The position numbers and the translations under genes were made by a program. This document shows positions 7,849 through 16,711 of a DNA stretch of 64,000 bases, one piece after another. Below the pieces are notes generated by a model. That model ran no database searches, had not been told where the DNA came from, and worked only from the letters and a program-made list of their open reading frames with translations. The DNA is from Flavobacteriaceae bacterium F08102. GTDB taxonomy: Bacteria; Bacteroidota; Bacteroidia; Flavobacteriales; Flavobacteriaceae. Each line of letters starts with the position of its first letter. The stretch's first letter is position 1. The DNA lies in the NCBI GenBank assembly GCA_023015935.1, contig JALKAY010000003.1, positions 310,001-374,000 of the forward strand. Direction: 5' to 3'.

Positions 7849-10086
7849 ATGAAAACGCACTTTTTTCAAAAATGTTCAATCGTATTCGGTATACTGTTGT
7901 TAGTTAGTTCAATGTCGTTATACGCTCAAAAACCGACAGCCTATGTCAATCCTTTCATTGGTACCTCGAATGGAGGTGGGACACATCCTGGGGCTACGGC
8001 TCCACGAGGAATGGTAAGTGTATCTCCTTTTAATGTTATTGGAAGTCAAAATAAATTGGAAAAAGACAGTCATTTAATTACCTCCCCATACGTGCATGAC
8101 AATTCCTTTCTCACAGGTTTTTCGCATGTTAATTTGAGTGGGGTTGATTGTCCTGATTTAGGCGTAATTCTTGCTATGCCTACGACAGGGCCTTTGGAGA
8201 CAGATCCAATGAAATATGGTTCAACGTATACCGAAGAGGATGCTAAAGCAGGCTACTATACAACGACGTTAAGTAAATCTAATATTAAGGTAGAAGCTAC
8301 AGCCTCTACAAGGGTTGGGTTGAGTAAGTATACCTTTCCTGCGGGTCAAGCAAATATTTTAATTAATTTAGGTTTAGGATTGACGCCAGAACAGGGAGCG
8401 ACCGTGAAGGTGGTTTCACCTTATGAGATTGAAGGAATGCGATTTGTTGGGAATTTTTGTGATGAAGATGCTGGTGCGGGTTATGCCGTGTATTTTGTAG
8501 CTAGAGTGAATGTTGACGGGGCCGAAACGGGGATGTGGAAAACACCGAGTAATGTTTCTGGAGCCAAAATATACGGGGAAAGAAATCAAGGAAAGCCCCG
8601 TATTTATAAAGATTATTATAAAGAAGTAGTAGGGAATAATATTGGTGGATTTTTCACTTTTAATTTTGATGAAGAAACTGATGTAGAATTAAAAGTAGGT
8701 GTTTCTTATGTGAGTATTGAAAATGCGAGAGAGAATTTAGATCGTGAAGCCAAAAACCATTCGTTCTTACAACTCTTTTATGAAACTGAGCTTGCGTGGA
8801 ATAAATTATTATCTAGGGTGATGGTTTCGGGGGGGACCGAAGATGATAAGACGATGTTTTATACTGCTTTATATCATACCCTATTACACCCGAGTATTTT
8901 AAATGATATCAATGGAGAATTTCCAATGATGAGAACCCGAAAGACTAGTAAAACAGAAGGAACGCGTCATACCTTCTTTTCTTTGAGTCATACCTATCAA
9001 AATTTACACCCATTGATGTCGCTAATTTATCCGGAGCAGCAAGTAGAATTAGTCTGGGATATGTTGGATATCTATGATGAAACAGGGTGGCTGCCTAAAT
9101 CAGCATTGAATGCTACGGAATCTTTTTCATCAGTTGGTGATCCAGCGACAATTGTGATTGCAGATACCTATTTGCGTGGAATTAAAAACTTTGATATAAA
9201 CAAGGCTTATGAAGCCATGAAGAAATGTGCAACCCAATTGGAGCATAATCCGGTAAGGCCAGGGATTAGAAATTACTTGAGCAAAGGGTATTTGACTACC
9301 TCAGATGAGGTGCCCATAGCAGCCACTGGGGCTTACAATTGTGCTGATTTTGCTCTGTCAAAACTTGCAACAGCTTTATGGAAAAAAGCGGATCAGTATA
9401 AATTTGCCCAACAGGCTATTTCGTACCGAAATTTATTTGATGATGAAACTAAATTTCTTAGACCAAAATTAGAGGATGGTCGTTGGGTGGCGTCCTTTGA
9501 TCCGTCGTCAACGGATAATTTTGTCAATAGGTCAGGGTATTCTATGGGGAATAGTTGGCAACATACATTTGCAATGAGCCATGATATAGTTGGATTGACC
9601 AAGCTCATGGGAGGACGAAAACGTTATGTTGATCAATTGCAGCGTGTTTTTGATGAGAACCATTTTGATATGTCGAATTTGGCTAATATAAGCTACCCCT
9701 ATCTATTTACGAAAATCCGCGGTGAAGCGTGGAGAACTGAAATTATAGTCAATCAATTGCGTGCTAAACATTTTAAAAATGCCCCTTGGGGTTTGCCTGG
9801 GAATGATCAAGCAGGTTCTTTATCTGCATGGTTAGTGTATAGTATGATGGGGATTTATCCATTGACGCCCGCTGACCCAACCTATGTATTGACAGCGCCT
9901 GTTTTTGATAAAATTGTGATTGTTTTAGATACGGATTATTATGAGGGCAGGTTGTTGGTTATTGAAAAGGAAGGGGTAGGTACCATTAATAAAATTGTAT
10001 ACAATGATAATTCCTATCGAGAATTTTCAATAGATCATAAAAAATTGGTCAATGGAGGACGGTTAAAATTTATTTTGAAAGAGTGA
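7849..10086 (+). CDS. Secreted GH92-family protein with substituted catalytic motifs
   Basis: This 745-residue protein has a signal peptide (about 1-26, ending LYAQ). The whole GH92 alpha-mannosidase layout follows: an N-terminal beta-sandwich beginning VNPFIGT..GGGTHPGA, and an (alpha/alpha)6 barrel with recognisable HPL, GDP..IADTYLRGI, GNSWQ and PGND..G..SAW segments. Several positions that are nearly invariant in active GH92 enzymes differ: WDTFR is SHTYQ (His381), the general-acid TEGN is SMGN (Met566), NEP is NLA (Leu611), and the paired acidic residues in GNDD are Asp653-Gln654. It is therefore a divergent or non-catalytic relative of the Ca2+-dependent exo-alpha-mannosidases. The family call is firm; mannosidase activity is doubtful. 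It stands alone with its own promoter, not in a SusCD locus. Confidence 0.85.
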   Translation: MKTHFFQKCSIVFGILLLVSSMSLYAQKPTAYVNPFIGTSNGGGTHPGATAPRGMVSVSPFNVIGSQNKLEKDSHLITSPYVHDNSFLTGFSHVNLSGVDCPDLGVILAMPTTGPLETDPMKYGSTYTEEDAKAGYYTTTLSKSNIKVEATASTRVGLSKYTFPAGQANILINLGLGLTPEQGATVKVVSPYEIEGMRFVGNFCDEDAGAGYAVYFVARVNVDGAETGMWKTPSNVSGAKIYGERNQGKPRIYKDYYKEVVGNNIGGFFTFNFDEETDVELKVGVSYVSIENARENLDREAKNHSFLQLFYETELAWNKLLSRVMVSGGTEDDKTMFYTALYHTLLHPSILNDINGEFPMMRTRKTSKTEGTRHTFFSLSHTYQNLHPLMSLIYPEQQVELVWDMLDIYDETGWLPKSALNATESFSSVGDPATIVIADTYLRGIKNFDINKAYEAMKKCATQLEHNPVRPGIRNYLSKGYLTTSDEVPIAATGAYNCADFALSKLATALWKKADQYKFAQQAISYRNLFDDETKFLRPKLEDGRWVASFDPSSTDNFVNRSGYSMGNSWQHTFAMSHDIVGLTKLMGGRKRYVDQLQRVFDENHFDMSNLANISYPYLFTKIRGEAWRTEIIVNQLRAKHFKNAPWGLPGNDQAGSLSAWLVYSMMGIYPLTPADPTYVLTAPVFDKIVIVLDTDYYEGRLLVIEKEGVGTINKIVYNDNSYREFSIDHKKLVNGGRLKFILKE

Positions 10087-10188
10087 GTTTTATCGGACTT
10101 ACTGGATTTATTTTAAGAAGGCTTCCCCATTTTACTGAAATTTGATGAATTTTATTTGTCTAGTTTACGAATGTGGCACTCCCAACAA

Positions 10189-11109
10189 TCAAGCTTCGAC
10201 TAAACTATTGTTTTGAAGGTGTTTGATTAAACTAGGCATGGAGTGGAATTTTATTTTTTCAAAGTGTTTGATTGCTGATAAATCCTCTAGATTTCTCCCC
10301 AGGACCCATAATTCACTATGGCAATTTGATAAGATGGTTTCGTTTAGGTTGTCTAAATATTCTGGAATTTTATCTATCATAGGTTCTACGGTAGAGTAGG
10401 TGACAAAAATTATTTTTTTGTCGTTGTTTAAAAATAATTTTAAGGAATTGATAGGGATGGATTGCCCTAAATATATTGTAGGATACCCATTTTTAATTAT
10501 TTCATAATTTGCGTATAATAGGCCTAATTCATGAATCTCATGGTCTGGTAAAAATAACACAAATTGATCATTGGTATGAATAGGAGGAAGCATTTGAACA
10601 CGTTCTGTTTGTACCATTATTTTTTGTTTAATCAATGCGGTGATAAAGTGTTCATGTGCGGGTGTAATTGTATCCGTATGCCATAATAAGCCAATTTCTT
10701 CTAGAAAAGGAATGAAATATGCGACGAAAACTTCCCTGAATTCTACAGTGTTAATTAATTTTTGATAAGCATCTTCAAATGCCATTTGATCAAAATTCAA
10801 CATGGCAAGTTTTACGTCGTTGATAAATAAATTCTTTTTGGCTTGTGCTGAAATTATTTCTCGACATTTGTGTTTAATTTCTTCAGGAGGAAGCTCAGAT
10901 ATTTTTGAAATTTTGTAGCCATTGTTATAAAGAAAAGTGACATTTAATAACAATTGAAGGTTTGTTAAATTATAGTATCGAATGTTTGTATTCGTTCTGC
11001 TAGGGCTTAATAATTGATAGCGTTTTTCCCATATTCTAATTGTATGTGCTTTAATTCCAGAAAGGTTTTCCAAATCTTTTATACTAAATTGGGTTTTTAC
11101 GTTGTTCAT
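10189..11109 (-). CDS. MerR-family regulator with cobalamin-binding domain (CarH/LitR-like photoreceptor)
   Basis: I place the start at the ATG at 11109 (306 residues). A TTG 24 bases further upstream would extend the frame but lies inside the probable -7 promoter. The N-terminal MerR winged helix (about 1-75) reads FSIKDLENLSGIKAHTIRIWEKRY. It is followed by the four-helix B12 cap with the W-x9-EH signature (GLLWHTDTITPAHEH) and a Rossmann B12-binding domain with the E-x-H-x-x-G lower-ligand motif (EIHELG). In CarH-type proteins adenosylcobalamin is bound in the dark and broken by light, releasing DNA. The neighbouring photolyase, TspO, SRPBCC and SDR genes fit a light-response regulon. Light control is inferred from motifs and context, and the repressor role is by analogy. 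Confidence 0.85.
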   Translation of the reverse strand: MNNVKTQFSIKDLENLSGIKAHTIRIWEKRYQLLSPSRTNTNIRYYNLTNLQLLLNVTFLYNNGYKISKISELPPEEIKHKCREIISAQAKKNLFINDVKLAMLNFDQMAFEDAYQKLINTVEFREVFVAYFIPFLEEIGLLWHTDTITPAHEHFITALIKQKIMVQTERVQMLPPIHTNDQFVLFLPDHEIHELGLLYANYEIIKNGYPTIYLGQSIPINSLKLFLNNDKKIIFVTYSTVEPMIDKIPEYLDNLNETILSNCHSELWVLGRNLEDLSAIKHFEKIKFHSMPSLIKHLQNNSLVEA

Positions 11110-11130
11110 TAAAAAAGCTTTATGGTTAAA

Positions 11131-11138
11131 CAAAAATA
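11131..11138 (-). promoter_or_regulatory. -7 promoter element of the B12-MerR gene
   Basis: On the minus strand this reads TATTTTTG, an exact match to TAnnTTTG, followed by TTTAACC. The G of the element is 21 nt before the chosen ATG. A TTG start at 11133 would overlap this element, which supports the downstream ATG. No -33 TTG is evident at the normal spacing. Confidence 0.5.
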
Positions 11139-11387
11139 CTACTTTTTATTGGCTATGTCTCGTTCATACGATTAAATGCGTAATCCTTTTGATTGGGCCC
11201 TTTTATTTATTAAGTCTAGTACCATTACAATTAAAGTATAATCATTTTTTCTTACCGATTCGTTGTGAATGAGCGTTGGTTAGGTGTAATTTTTTGGTCT
11301 TAGGGTGCATTGGCTAAAGTCATCATGCGGGGTGCGAATGTTTGATGTGGATGTCTGAATTAAAATTATAGCTAGTTTTACTTTCGT

Positions 11388-12686
11388 TTATTTTTGTAAT
11401 CCTTTTTTATAGGTTTCGAGTGCTCTTTCGCGGGCAAATTTATGTTCAACTATGGGTTTACAATATGATTCATTCAACTCGGGAATCCATTTTTTTACAT
11501 AGGTGCCTTTACTGTCAAATTTTTTCAATTGAATTTGCGGGTTGAAGATTCTAAAATATGGAGCCGCATCGCAGCCTGTACCAGCTGCCCATTGCCAATT
11601 TCCATTGTTTGACGACAGTTCATAATCTAATAGCTTTTTAGCAAAATAGGCTTCACCCATTCGCCAATCGATCAAGAGGTGCTTACATAAAAAGCTGGCA
11701 GTGATCATTCGGACTCTGTTGTGCATATATCCGGTCTTATTGAGTTGACGCATGCCTGCATCTACCATTGGGTATCCTGTGTTTCCAGAACACCATCGTT
11801 CAAAATCGCCTGGTTCATTTCTCCATTGAATATGATCATAAACCGGCTTAAAGTTTTGTGTAATTACCCGTGGGAAATGCACTAAAATTTGTATGAAAAA
11901 CTCGCGCCAAATTAGCTCATTTAAATAAGTATCGTTGATATTATGGGTCATTTTTACGAGCTGACGGATACTCAAAGTCCCAAATCGAAGGTGGGGAGAA
12001 ACCAAGGATGTCCCTCTTCGAGCAGGAAAATCGCGGTCTTTTTCGTAGGTAGAAATAATGTCTAAGTTTGGTGGTTTCACCTTTTGTTTGCTTTTTATTA
12101 AGCCTAAAAATTCTAAGGTAGGAATAATTGTTTCAAAGGGGTAAAAATGACTTGTTGCTAAAGGGAGGGGTTGTTCATTTTTCTGGTAAATTTTTAAAAA
12201 TGAGCGTAACCATTTGTTTTTATAGGGGGTGTACACAGTATAGGGGGTTCCGTCTTCTTTTAATAGTTCATTGCTTTCAAAAATAACGTGATCTTTGTAA
12301 GTCTTGGTTGTGATGCCTTTTAGGGTTAGTAGTTTAAGGATGCGTTCATCTCTTTGCAGGGCATAAGGTTCATAATCTCTATTAAAGAAGACTTGTTTAA
12401 TGGTATATTTCTCAGTTAATTCACTGAAAATAGCTTCGACGTTCCCTTTTTTTATGAGTAGCGAGCTATGATAGCTTTTTAAGGTCAAATGAATCTTATT
12501 GAGTGTTTGATAAATAAAACTTACCCGCGCATCATTTTTTGGTAGATCTCCGATGATTTCTTCATCAAAAATGAAAAGAGGAACCACAGGATATCCACTT
12601 TGAAGTGCATTATTCAGTCCGATATTATCTTCCAAACGTAAATCACGTCTAAACCAAAATAGTGAAATTTCCTCGTGTTCTTGCAT
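11388..12686 (-). CDS. phrB: Class I cryptochrome/deoxyribodipyrimidine photolyase
   Basis: This 432-residue flavoprotein repairs UV-induced cyclobutane pyrimidine dimers in the cytoplasm. The N-terminal antenna-binding Rossmann domain (about 1-135) starts LFWFRRDLRLEDN. The C-terminal FAD domain has RRGTSLVSPHLRFG, the WREFFIQI segment, GNTGYPMVDAGMRQL, HNRVRMITASFLCKHLLIDW and NNGNWQWAAGTGCDAAPYFRIFNP. These include the Trp and Asn residues for FAD and dimer binding. Length and motifs are those of CPD photolyase rather than DASH or 6-4 types. It lies 58 bp downstream of the SRPBCC gene on the same strand and 278 bp before the B12-MerR gene, the usual arrangement of light-induced genes. Confidence 0.92.
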   Translation of the reverse strand: MQEHEEISLFWFRRDLRLEDNIGLNNALQSGYPVVPLFIFDEEIIGDLPKNDARVSFIYQTLNKIHLTLKSYHSSLLIKKGNVEAIFSELTEKYTIKQVFFNRDYEPYALQRDERILKLLTLKGITTKTYKDHVIFESNELLKEDGTPYTVYTPYKNKWLRSFLKIYQKNEQPLPLATSHFYPFETIIPTLEFLGLIKSKQKVKPPNLDIISTYEKDRDFPARRGTSLVSPHLRFGTLSIRQLVKMTHNINDTYLNELIWREFFIQILVHFPRVITQNFKPVYDHIQWRNEPGDFERWCSGNTGYPMVDAGMRQLNKTGYMHNRVRMITASFLCKHLLIDWRMGEAYFAKKLLDYELSSNNGNWQWAAGTGCDAAPYFRIFNPQIQLKKFDSKGTYVKKWIPELNESYCKPIVEHKFARERALETYKKGLQK

Positions 12687-12744
12687 GATTTTAACGTGTT
12701 TTATGAATTTTTTTAGTTCTATTTGCTTGATTTACGCGTATGAA

Positions 12745-13203
12745 TTAGGGGAACCGGTGTGTAATTACCTTACTTCGGTAGGAGAAAATTTCGTTGAGTT
12801 TTCTTTTGATAAGAATATGGTTAGCAACTTTGCCTAAAATCCCAAATGGCGGTTGGTATGATATAATATCTTTCATTAAAACACCTGATTTTTGAGCTTC
12901 AAGGATGTGCTGATGATGCCACATGTTATAGGGGCCAATCCGTTGTTCATCTACAAAATAATGCAGCTCTTTGACCTGTGTTATTTCTGTTACCCAATTT
13001 GTTTTAAAACCTAAGAAAGGTCGTACGGTATAGCTGATAATCATTCCGGGATACATTTTTAATAGGATATCCTCAGTGGTGATTGTAAAATCCATAGCTA
13101 CTGGAGTGATGTCTTTTAAATTTTCAGGTGTAGCAATAAAATGCCACAATTCTTCTAGCGAAGTGGATACCAGTTGTGATGTGTTAAATTGATAAAAAGC
13201 CAT
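12745..13203 (-). CDS. SRPBCC (START/Bet v1-like) ligand-binding protein
   Basis: This 152-residue cytoplasmic protein shows the SRPBCC pattern. A beta strand and helix at the start (ELWHFIATPENLKDITP) are followed by alternating strands forming a hydrophobic cavity and the long C-terminal helix (LNEIFSYRSKVI). Proteins of this type occur next to photolyase genes across Bacteroidota and Proteobacteria; their ligand is unknown. The start at 13203 is 12 bp after the stop of tspO, so the two are translated from one mRNA. No catalytic residues can be assigned. Confidence 0.75.
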   Translation of the reverse strand: MAFYQFNTSQLVSTSLEELWHFIATPENLKDITPVAMDFTITTEDILLKMYPGMIISYTVRPFLGFKTNWVTEITQVKELHYFVDEQRIGPYNMWHHQHILEAQKSGVLMKDIISYQPPFGILGKVANHILIKRKLNEIFSYRSKVITHRFP

Positions 13204-13215
13204 ATCTATGTAAAA

Positions 13216-13677
13216 TTAATTGTATAAAAAGATGTATAGATTAAGCGAAGTAGCAATTATTAACCAAAGAAAATAGGGGACTATTAATAGGGTTTTAACG
13301 TTTAAAAGGGATCGGTAAGTTATGAGAAAGTAAAGGATGAGTAGCGTTAATAAGGTGATTATGACCAGACCACCAAGAATTAAATGTTGATTAAAAAATA
13401 GATAATTCCAACTTACATTTAAAATCCATTGTATGCTAAATAAGGATATTAATTTTTTGGATGGAAGTATGTGGTATACAAAGCCCATGTAGCCTGAAAA
13501 GCAAAGCATGATAAGTCCCCAAGCTGCGCCAAATACCCAACCTGGTGGGGTCCAGGGTGCTGTGTTTAACTCAAGATACCAACTGTCTTGTGGGCCATTC
13601 CCCATGAGAATTCCACCCATAGCTAATGCAGCAAAATTAATCAGTAAAAAATAAAAAAACTTTTTGCGTATTTCCAT
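13216..13677 (-). CDS. tspO: TspO/MBR-family membrane protein
   Basis: This 153-residue protein has five predicted membrane helices, as expected for the tryptophan-rich sensory protein/peripheral benzodiazepine receptor family. Family signatures include LNTAPWTPPGWVFGAAWG (about residues 37-54), the W-N-x-x-W-N-Y-L-F-F region (QWILNVSWNYLFF) and the C-terminal PYFLWLIIATSLNLYI. Bacterial TspO binds and degrades porphyrins in light and oxygen and can affect photosynthetic or stress gene expression. Its location between photolyase and SDR genes fits a light/oxidative-stress role. Confidence 0.9.
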   Translation of the reverse strand: MEIRKKFFYFLLINFAALAMGGILMGNGPQDSWYLELNTAPWTPPGWVFGAAWGLIMLCFSGYMGFVYHILPSKKLISLFSIQWILNVSWNYLFFNQHLILGGLVIITLLTLLILYFLITYRSLLNVKTLLIVPYFLWLIIATSLNLYIFLYN

Positions 13678-13764
13678 AGTAAAGCAAAGAGCAACTGTTT
13701 GTTAAGATGTAACATAGTATGCTCGTGTCTTTTCTATGTTTAATTTATAAAGTTGCTTATGTTA

Positions 13765-13986
13765 TTAACTTGATAGGCGTCCTTTTAATCGGACTTCAAT
13801 TTTTTGTTTAGTCAGCGTCAGTCTTTTCATAATTTCCATGATTGATGGATCTTTTTCCAACTTATAGACTTCGTTTAACCCTAGAATGAGTTCTTTTAAT
13901 TTATGAGAGGCTCTAATGCGTTCATCGCGAGATTTTAGGGTCACTGCATCACGTTCAAAAGCTAACGCTTCTTCAATAATATCCAT
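13765..13986 (-). CDS. Small conserved hypothetical protein of the photolyase cluster
   Basis: This is a 73-residue, highly charged protein predicted to be mostly alpha-helical, with no signal peptide, membrane segment or cysteine. It begins MDIIEEALAFERDA and has a regular heptad-like pattern of Leu/Ile (LKELILGLNEVYKLEK, IMEIMKRLTLTKQKIEVRL), suggesting a helical hairpin or coiled coil. I do not recognise a family function. It is the first gene after a 64 bp gap that contains a promoter-like sequence shared with the MerR gene, and it precedes tspO by 87 bp. Its position suggests it belongs to the light-response operon. Confidence 0.65.
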   Translation of the reverse strand: MDIIEEALAFERDAVTLKSRDERIRASHKLKELILGLNEVYKLEKDPSIMEIMKRLTLTKQKIEVRLKGRLSS

Positions 13987-14014
13987 ATTAATGTTTAAGA
14001 ATAATTACCCAAAA

Positions 14015-14026
14015 TTAAACAAAAAT
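14015..14026 (-). promoter_or_regulatory. Promoter-proximal 12-mer shared with the B12-MerR promoter
   Basis: The minus strand here carries ATTTTTGTTTAA, identical to the sequence covering the -7 element of the B12-MerR gene at 11126-11137. It lies about 30 nt before the ATG of the small helical protein. Identical placement at two starts in the same cluster suggests a common promoter/operator, though the TA of the -7 consensus is displaced by one base here. Confidence 0.4.
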
Positions 14027-14050
14027 TATGGTTTTTTTACCAATTATTTG

Positions 14051-15472
14051 TTAATTTTTACTTAAGTAATTGATCATTCCATTGAAAATGAATCCATGAA
14101 ATGGCAAGACAAGATACCAATACATTCTTCCCCAGAGGCCTTTAGGTCGAAACGTTGCGGTTTGAATAAGTTGGTTACTTACAATGGTATATTCTAACCA
14201 AGCTTCTCCTGGAAGTTTCATTTCGGCGTAGAGAAGTAGGCGTTTATCTTTTTTATTCGCATATAATACTCGCCAAAAATCTAAGGCATCTCCAGGTTGT
14301 AAGTTGGTTGGATGTGTTCTACCTCGCCGTAGGCCAATTCCTCCAAAAACTTTGTCTAAAAATCCGCGGAGTTTCCATAAAATTGTTCCATAATACCAAC
14401 CATTTTCACCTCCGATAGACCAAATTTTCGTCAAGGTTTTCGTTTCATTTGTTACCGTTCTCTTTTTAATATCCTTAAAACAACCATAAACAGGAACTTC
14501 TATATATTGGGCTATTTTTTTGTTGAAACGACCACTAATAAATGAATCTTTCCAACTGGAAACGATACTGTTTTGTTCAATTTTTACAAAGGCCTTTTGT
14601 ACTGCTTCCTTATAATTAATAGGATTAATATTTAAGAGGGTATGTATATTGCTAGGCTTTCCAATAACTTCGACCTTCATACTGTCTACAAGGCTTGTTG
14701 CGAGTTTATACGATGTTGCAGTAATAAAATAGAGCCAATAAGAGGATAGTTTTGGTGTCATTACAGGTACAGAATAAATGCGTCTTTTCATCCCACGAAC
14801 TTCCGCAAACTGAAGCATCATTTGTTTGTAAGTAAGTACTTCAGGGGCAAAAACATCGTAGGCCTTATTATAGACTTCGGTTCGTCCAATGACATTCAAT
14901 AAAATATACAATACATCACGAATGGCAATATATTGAGATTTGGTATTTACCCATTTTGGGACAATCATCACAGGCAATTTCTCAACGAGATCTCGAATAA
15001 TTTCAAAAGACGCACTTCCACTTCCTACAATTATACCAGCGCGAATGGTGGTAAGTGCATACGAAGTAGATTGCAGTAATTCCTCTACGCGTTTTCTCGA
15101 TTGTAAATGCTTTGATAATTGATTGTCATTCACAATACCACTAAGGTAAATAACTTGTTGGACGTTGGTTTTTGACACCCTTGTTTTGAAGTTTACAGCA
15201 CAGGTCTCTTCCAGCTGTTCAAAATCTGTTGTCGTTGAAGACATTGAATGAAGTAGGTAATAGGCGATATCAATATCAATAGGTATTTTAGAAAGACTTG
15301 CGAGGTCAAGGAAATCTACCTCAATAATTTCAACCTTTTCTTGGTCTTTTAAAATTTCCGGAATTCTTTCGCGATCTCTAACACAGCAAATGAGCGTATG
15401 ATTGGCTGAACGTAGCACAGGTATAAGTCGCTTACCAATATAACCGGTTGTTCCCGTTAGTAAAATTCGCAT
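14051..15472 (-). CDS. SDR-family NAD(P)-binding protein with DUF2867 domain
   Basis: This 473-residue protein has an extended (atypical) SDR Rossmann domain at about 1-290. The nucleotide loop is GTTGYIGKRLIP (residues 7-18), followed by a segment with YLLHSM and a VIYLSGIV strand. The C-terminal DUF2867 domain (about 330-473) includes GGENGWYYGTILWKLRGFLDK and later WLEYTIVSN. Proteins of this architecture are regularly found with photolyase and B12-MerR genes; the reaction is not known. It is the most upstream gene of the minus-strand light cluster and is divergent from msrA across a 426 bp gap. Confidence 0.85.
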   Translation of the reverse strand: MRILLTGTTGYIGKRLIPVLRSANHTLICCVRDRERIPEILKDQEKVEIIEVDFLDLASLSKIPIDIDIAYYLLHSMSSTTTDFEQLEETCAVNFKTRVSKTNVQQVIYLSGIVNDNQLSKHLQSRKRVEELLQSTSYALTTIRAGIIVGSGSASFEIIRDLVEKLPVMIVPKWVNTKSQYIAIRDVLYILLNVIGRTEVYNKAYDVFAPEVLTYKQMMLQFAEVRGMKRRIYSVPVMTPKLSSYWLYFITATSYKLATSLVDSMKVEVIGKPSNIHTLLNINPINYKEAVQKAFVKIEQNSIVSSWKDSFISGRFNKKIAQYIEVPVYGCFKDIKKRTVTNETKTLTKIWSIGGENGWYYGTILWKLRGFLDKVFGGIGLRRGRTHPTNLQPGDALDFWRVLYANKKDKRLLLYAEMKLPGEAWLEYTIVSNQLIQTATFRPKGLWGRMYWYLVLPFHGFIFNGMINYLSKN

Positions 15473-15898
15473 AGTATATTGTTTTTTGAAACAGTTTATT
15501 GGTAAAGAAAAATTTAATTTGCCTATTTTTTGAAAGATACGTCAAATTATTATTGTTTATTCAAAATATGAGGAAAGTAAACCAACCAATTTGAGTTTCA
15601 TTTTACAAATAAAGCGAATTAATAGCTTTTTTATCCAAGGTAAAATCACCTTAAATAGAATTGTTCATGTCAAAGATGTTACTGAAAAGATGGTAAATTC
15701 TAATAAGAATTAAGGAAGGTTTGTTCCGCAAAGCGATTGATAAAATAAATTGCTAGAAATTTTAAAAAAGTTGTAATTTTAATCTTCCTTGTATTCATAG
15801 GGAAAACAACCTTCTGGTTGGACAAGTATGAAATTGTTTAGGAGGGTGTTTGGAATACATTGGGATAAATTAAGATGTGGTTAATAAAAAAATAACGA
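15473..15898. other. 426 bp divergent intergenic region (SDR / msrA)
   Basis: No gene, RNA or strong terminator is visible. The region must contain the promoters of the SDR gene (leftward) and msrA (rightward), but no exact TAnnTTTG was found for either. The closest leftward match is ATAATTTG, off by one base. A short hairpin (CAACC-TTCT-GGTTG) lies near 15808-15821. Confidence 0.3.
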
Positions 15899-16393
15899 AT
15901 GAATACTATTAAAAAAGCATATATCGCTGGGGGCTGTTTTTGGGGCATGGAAGATTTATTTAGAGTGCGTCCAGGAATTATAGATACAGAAGTAGGGTAT
16001 ATTGGCGGAGAGAATGATCATCCAACTTATAAGAATCATCCGGGACATGCAGAAGGGATTGAGTTAACCTATGATGCTTCCATAACCTCTTTTAGGGAAA
16101 TTTTAGATTATTTCTTTAGAATTCACAACCCTACCACGGTTAATCGGCAAGGAAATGATATTGGTTCGAGTTATCGATCGGCGATCTTTTATCAGAACGA
16201 TCAAGAAAAAAAAGACGCAGTAGAAATAATTCAACGGGTAAATGATTCCGGTAAATGGGAAGGAAAAGTAGCAACTACACTGGAACCCTATACTACGTTT
16301 TGGCCAGCAGAACCAGAGCATCAAGACTACTTACAAAGAAATCCCGATGGTTATACCTGTCATTTTGAGCGATTTGATACAGGGTTTATTTAA
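15899..16393 (+). CDS. msrA: Peptide-methionine (S)-S-oxide reductase MsrA
   Basis: This 164-residue enzyme reduces the S epimer of methionine sulfoxide in damaged proteins. The catalytic motif GCFWG is at residues 12-16 with Cys13 as nucleophile. [21 protein letters not shown] and GSSYRSAIF follow in the normal order. A possible resolving cysteine is Cys154 near the C-terminus. There is no signal peptide, so it acts in the cytoplasm, using thioredoxin. The gene stands alone. Its position across from a light-response cluster suits an oxidative-stress role, but co-regulation is not shown. Confidence 0.93.
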   Translation: MNTIKKAYIAGGCFWGMEDLFRVRPGIIDTEVGYIGGENDHPTYKNHPGHAEGIELTYDASITSFREILDYFFRIHNPTTVNRQGNDIGSSYRSAIFYQNDQEKKDAVEIIQRVNDSGKWEGKVATTLEPYTTFWPAEPEHQDYLQRNPDGYTCHFERFDTGFI

Positions 16394-16711
16394 TTTCCAG
16401 TAAAGGTGTATAGTGAGAAGTTATACTTATGAATTGAATTTTTAGTGAAGCTATCGATTTACATTAAGAAGGGATGACATTTGCCAATTTCACGCACGAA
16501 ATTGTTATTTACGTATACGTTCGGTGTGTTGCACTTGATTTTTAGATTACCTTCTACGGATAGATTTATGTCCCATTGGATTTAAATTCGATATACTTCC
16601 ATTAGGTGTACGTGGGTAACGTTTTCGCTGACTTAGATTCCATTTACGCGGCACTAAGAGTTACGTGTTAGTTAAATGGGGATTGTTATAATTCTCATCA
16701 TCGCTCTGACG
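16394..16711. other. 318 bp intergenic region between convergent msrA and Crp/Fnr gene
   Basis: No gene or RNA is recognisable. Only short inverted repeats are seen (for example ACGTATACGT near 16511-16520), and there is no hairpin with a T-tract. It is probably spacer or decayed sequence. Confidence 0.3.

Noticed and set aside
7648-7869. 73-codon open frame on the minus strand upstream of the GH92 gene
   Set aside because: It overlaps the GH92 start and its probable promoter, has no recognisable domain, and its composition fits chance in A+T-rich DNA.
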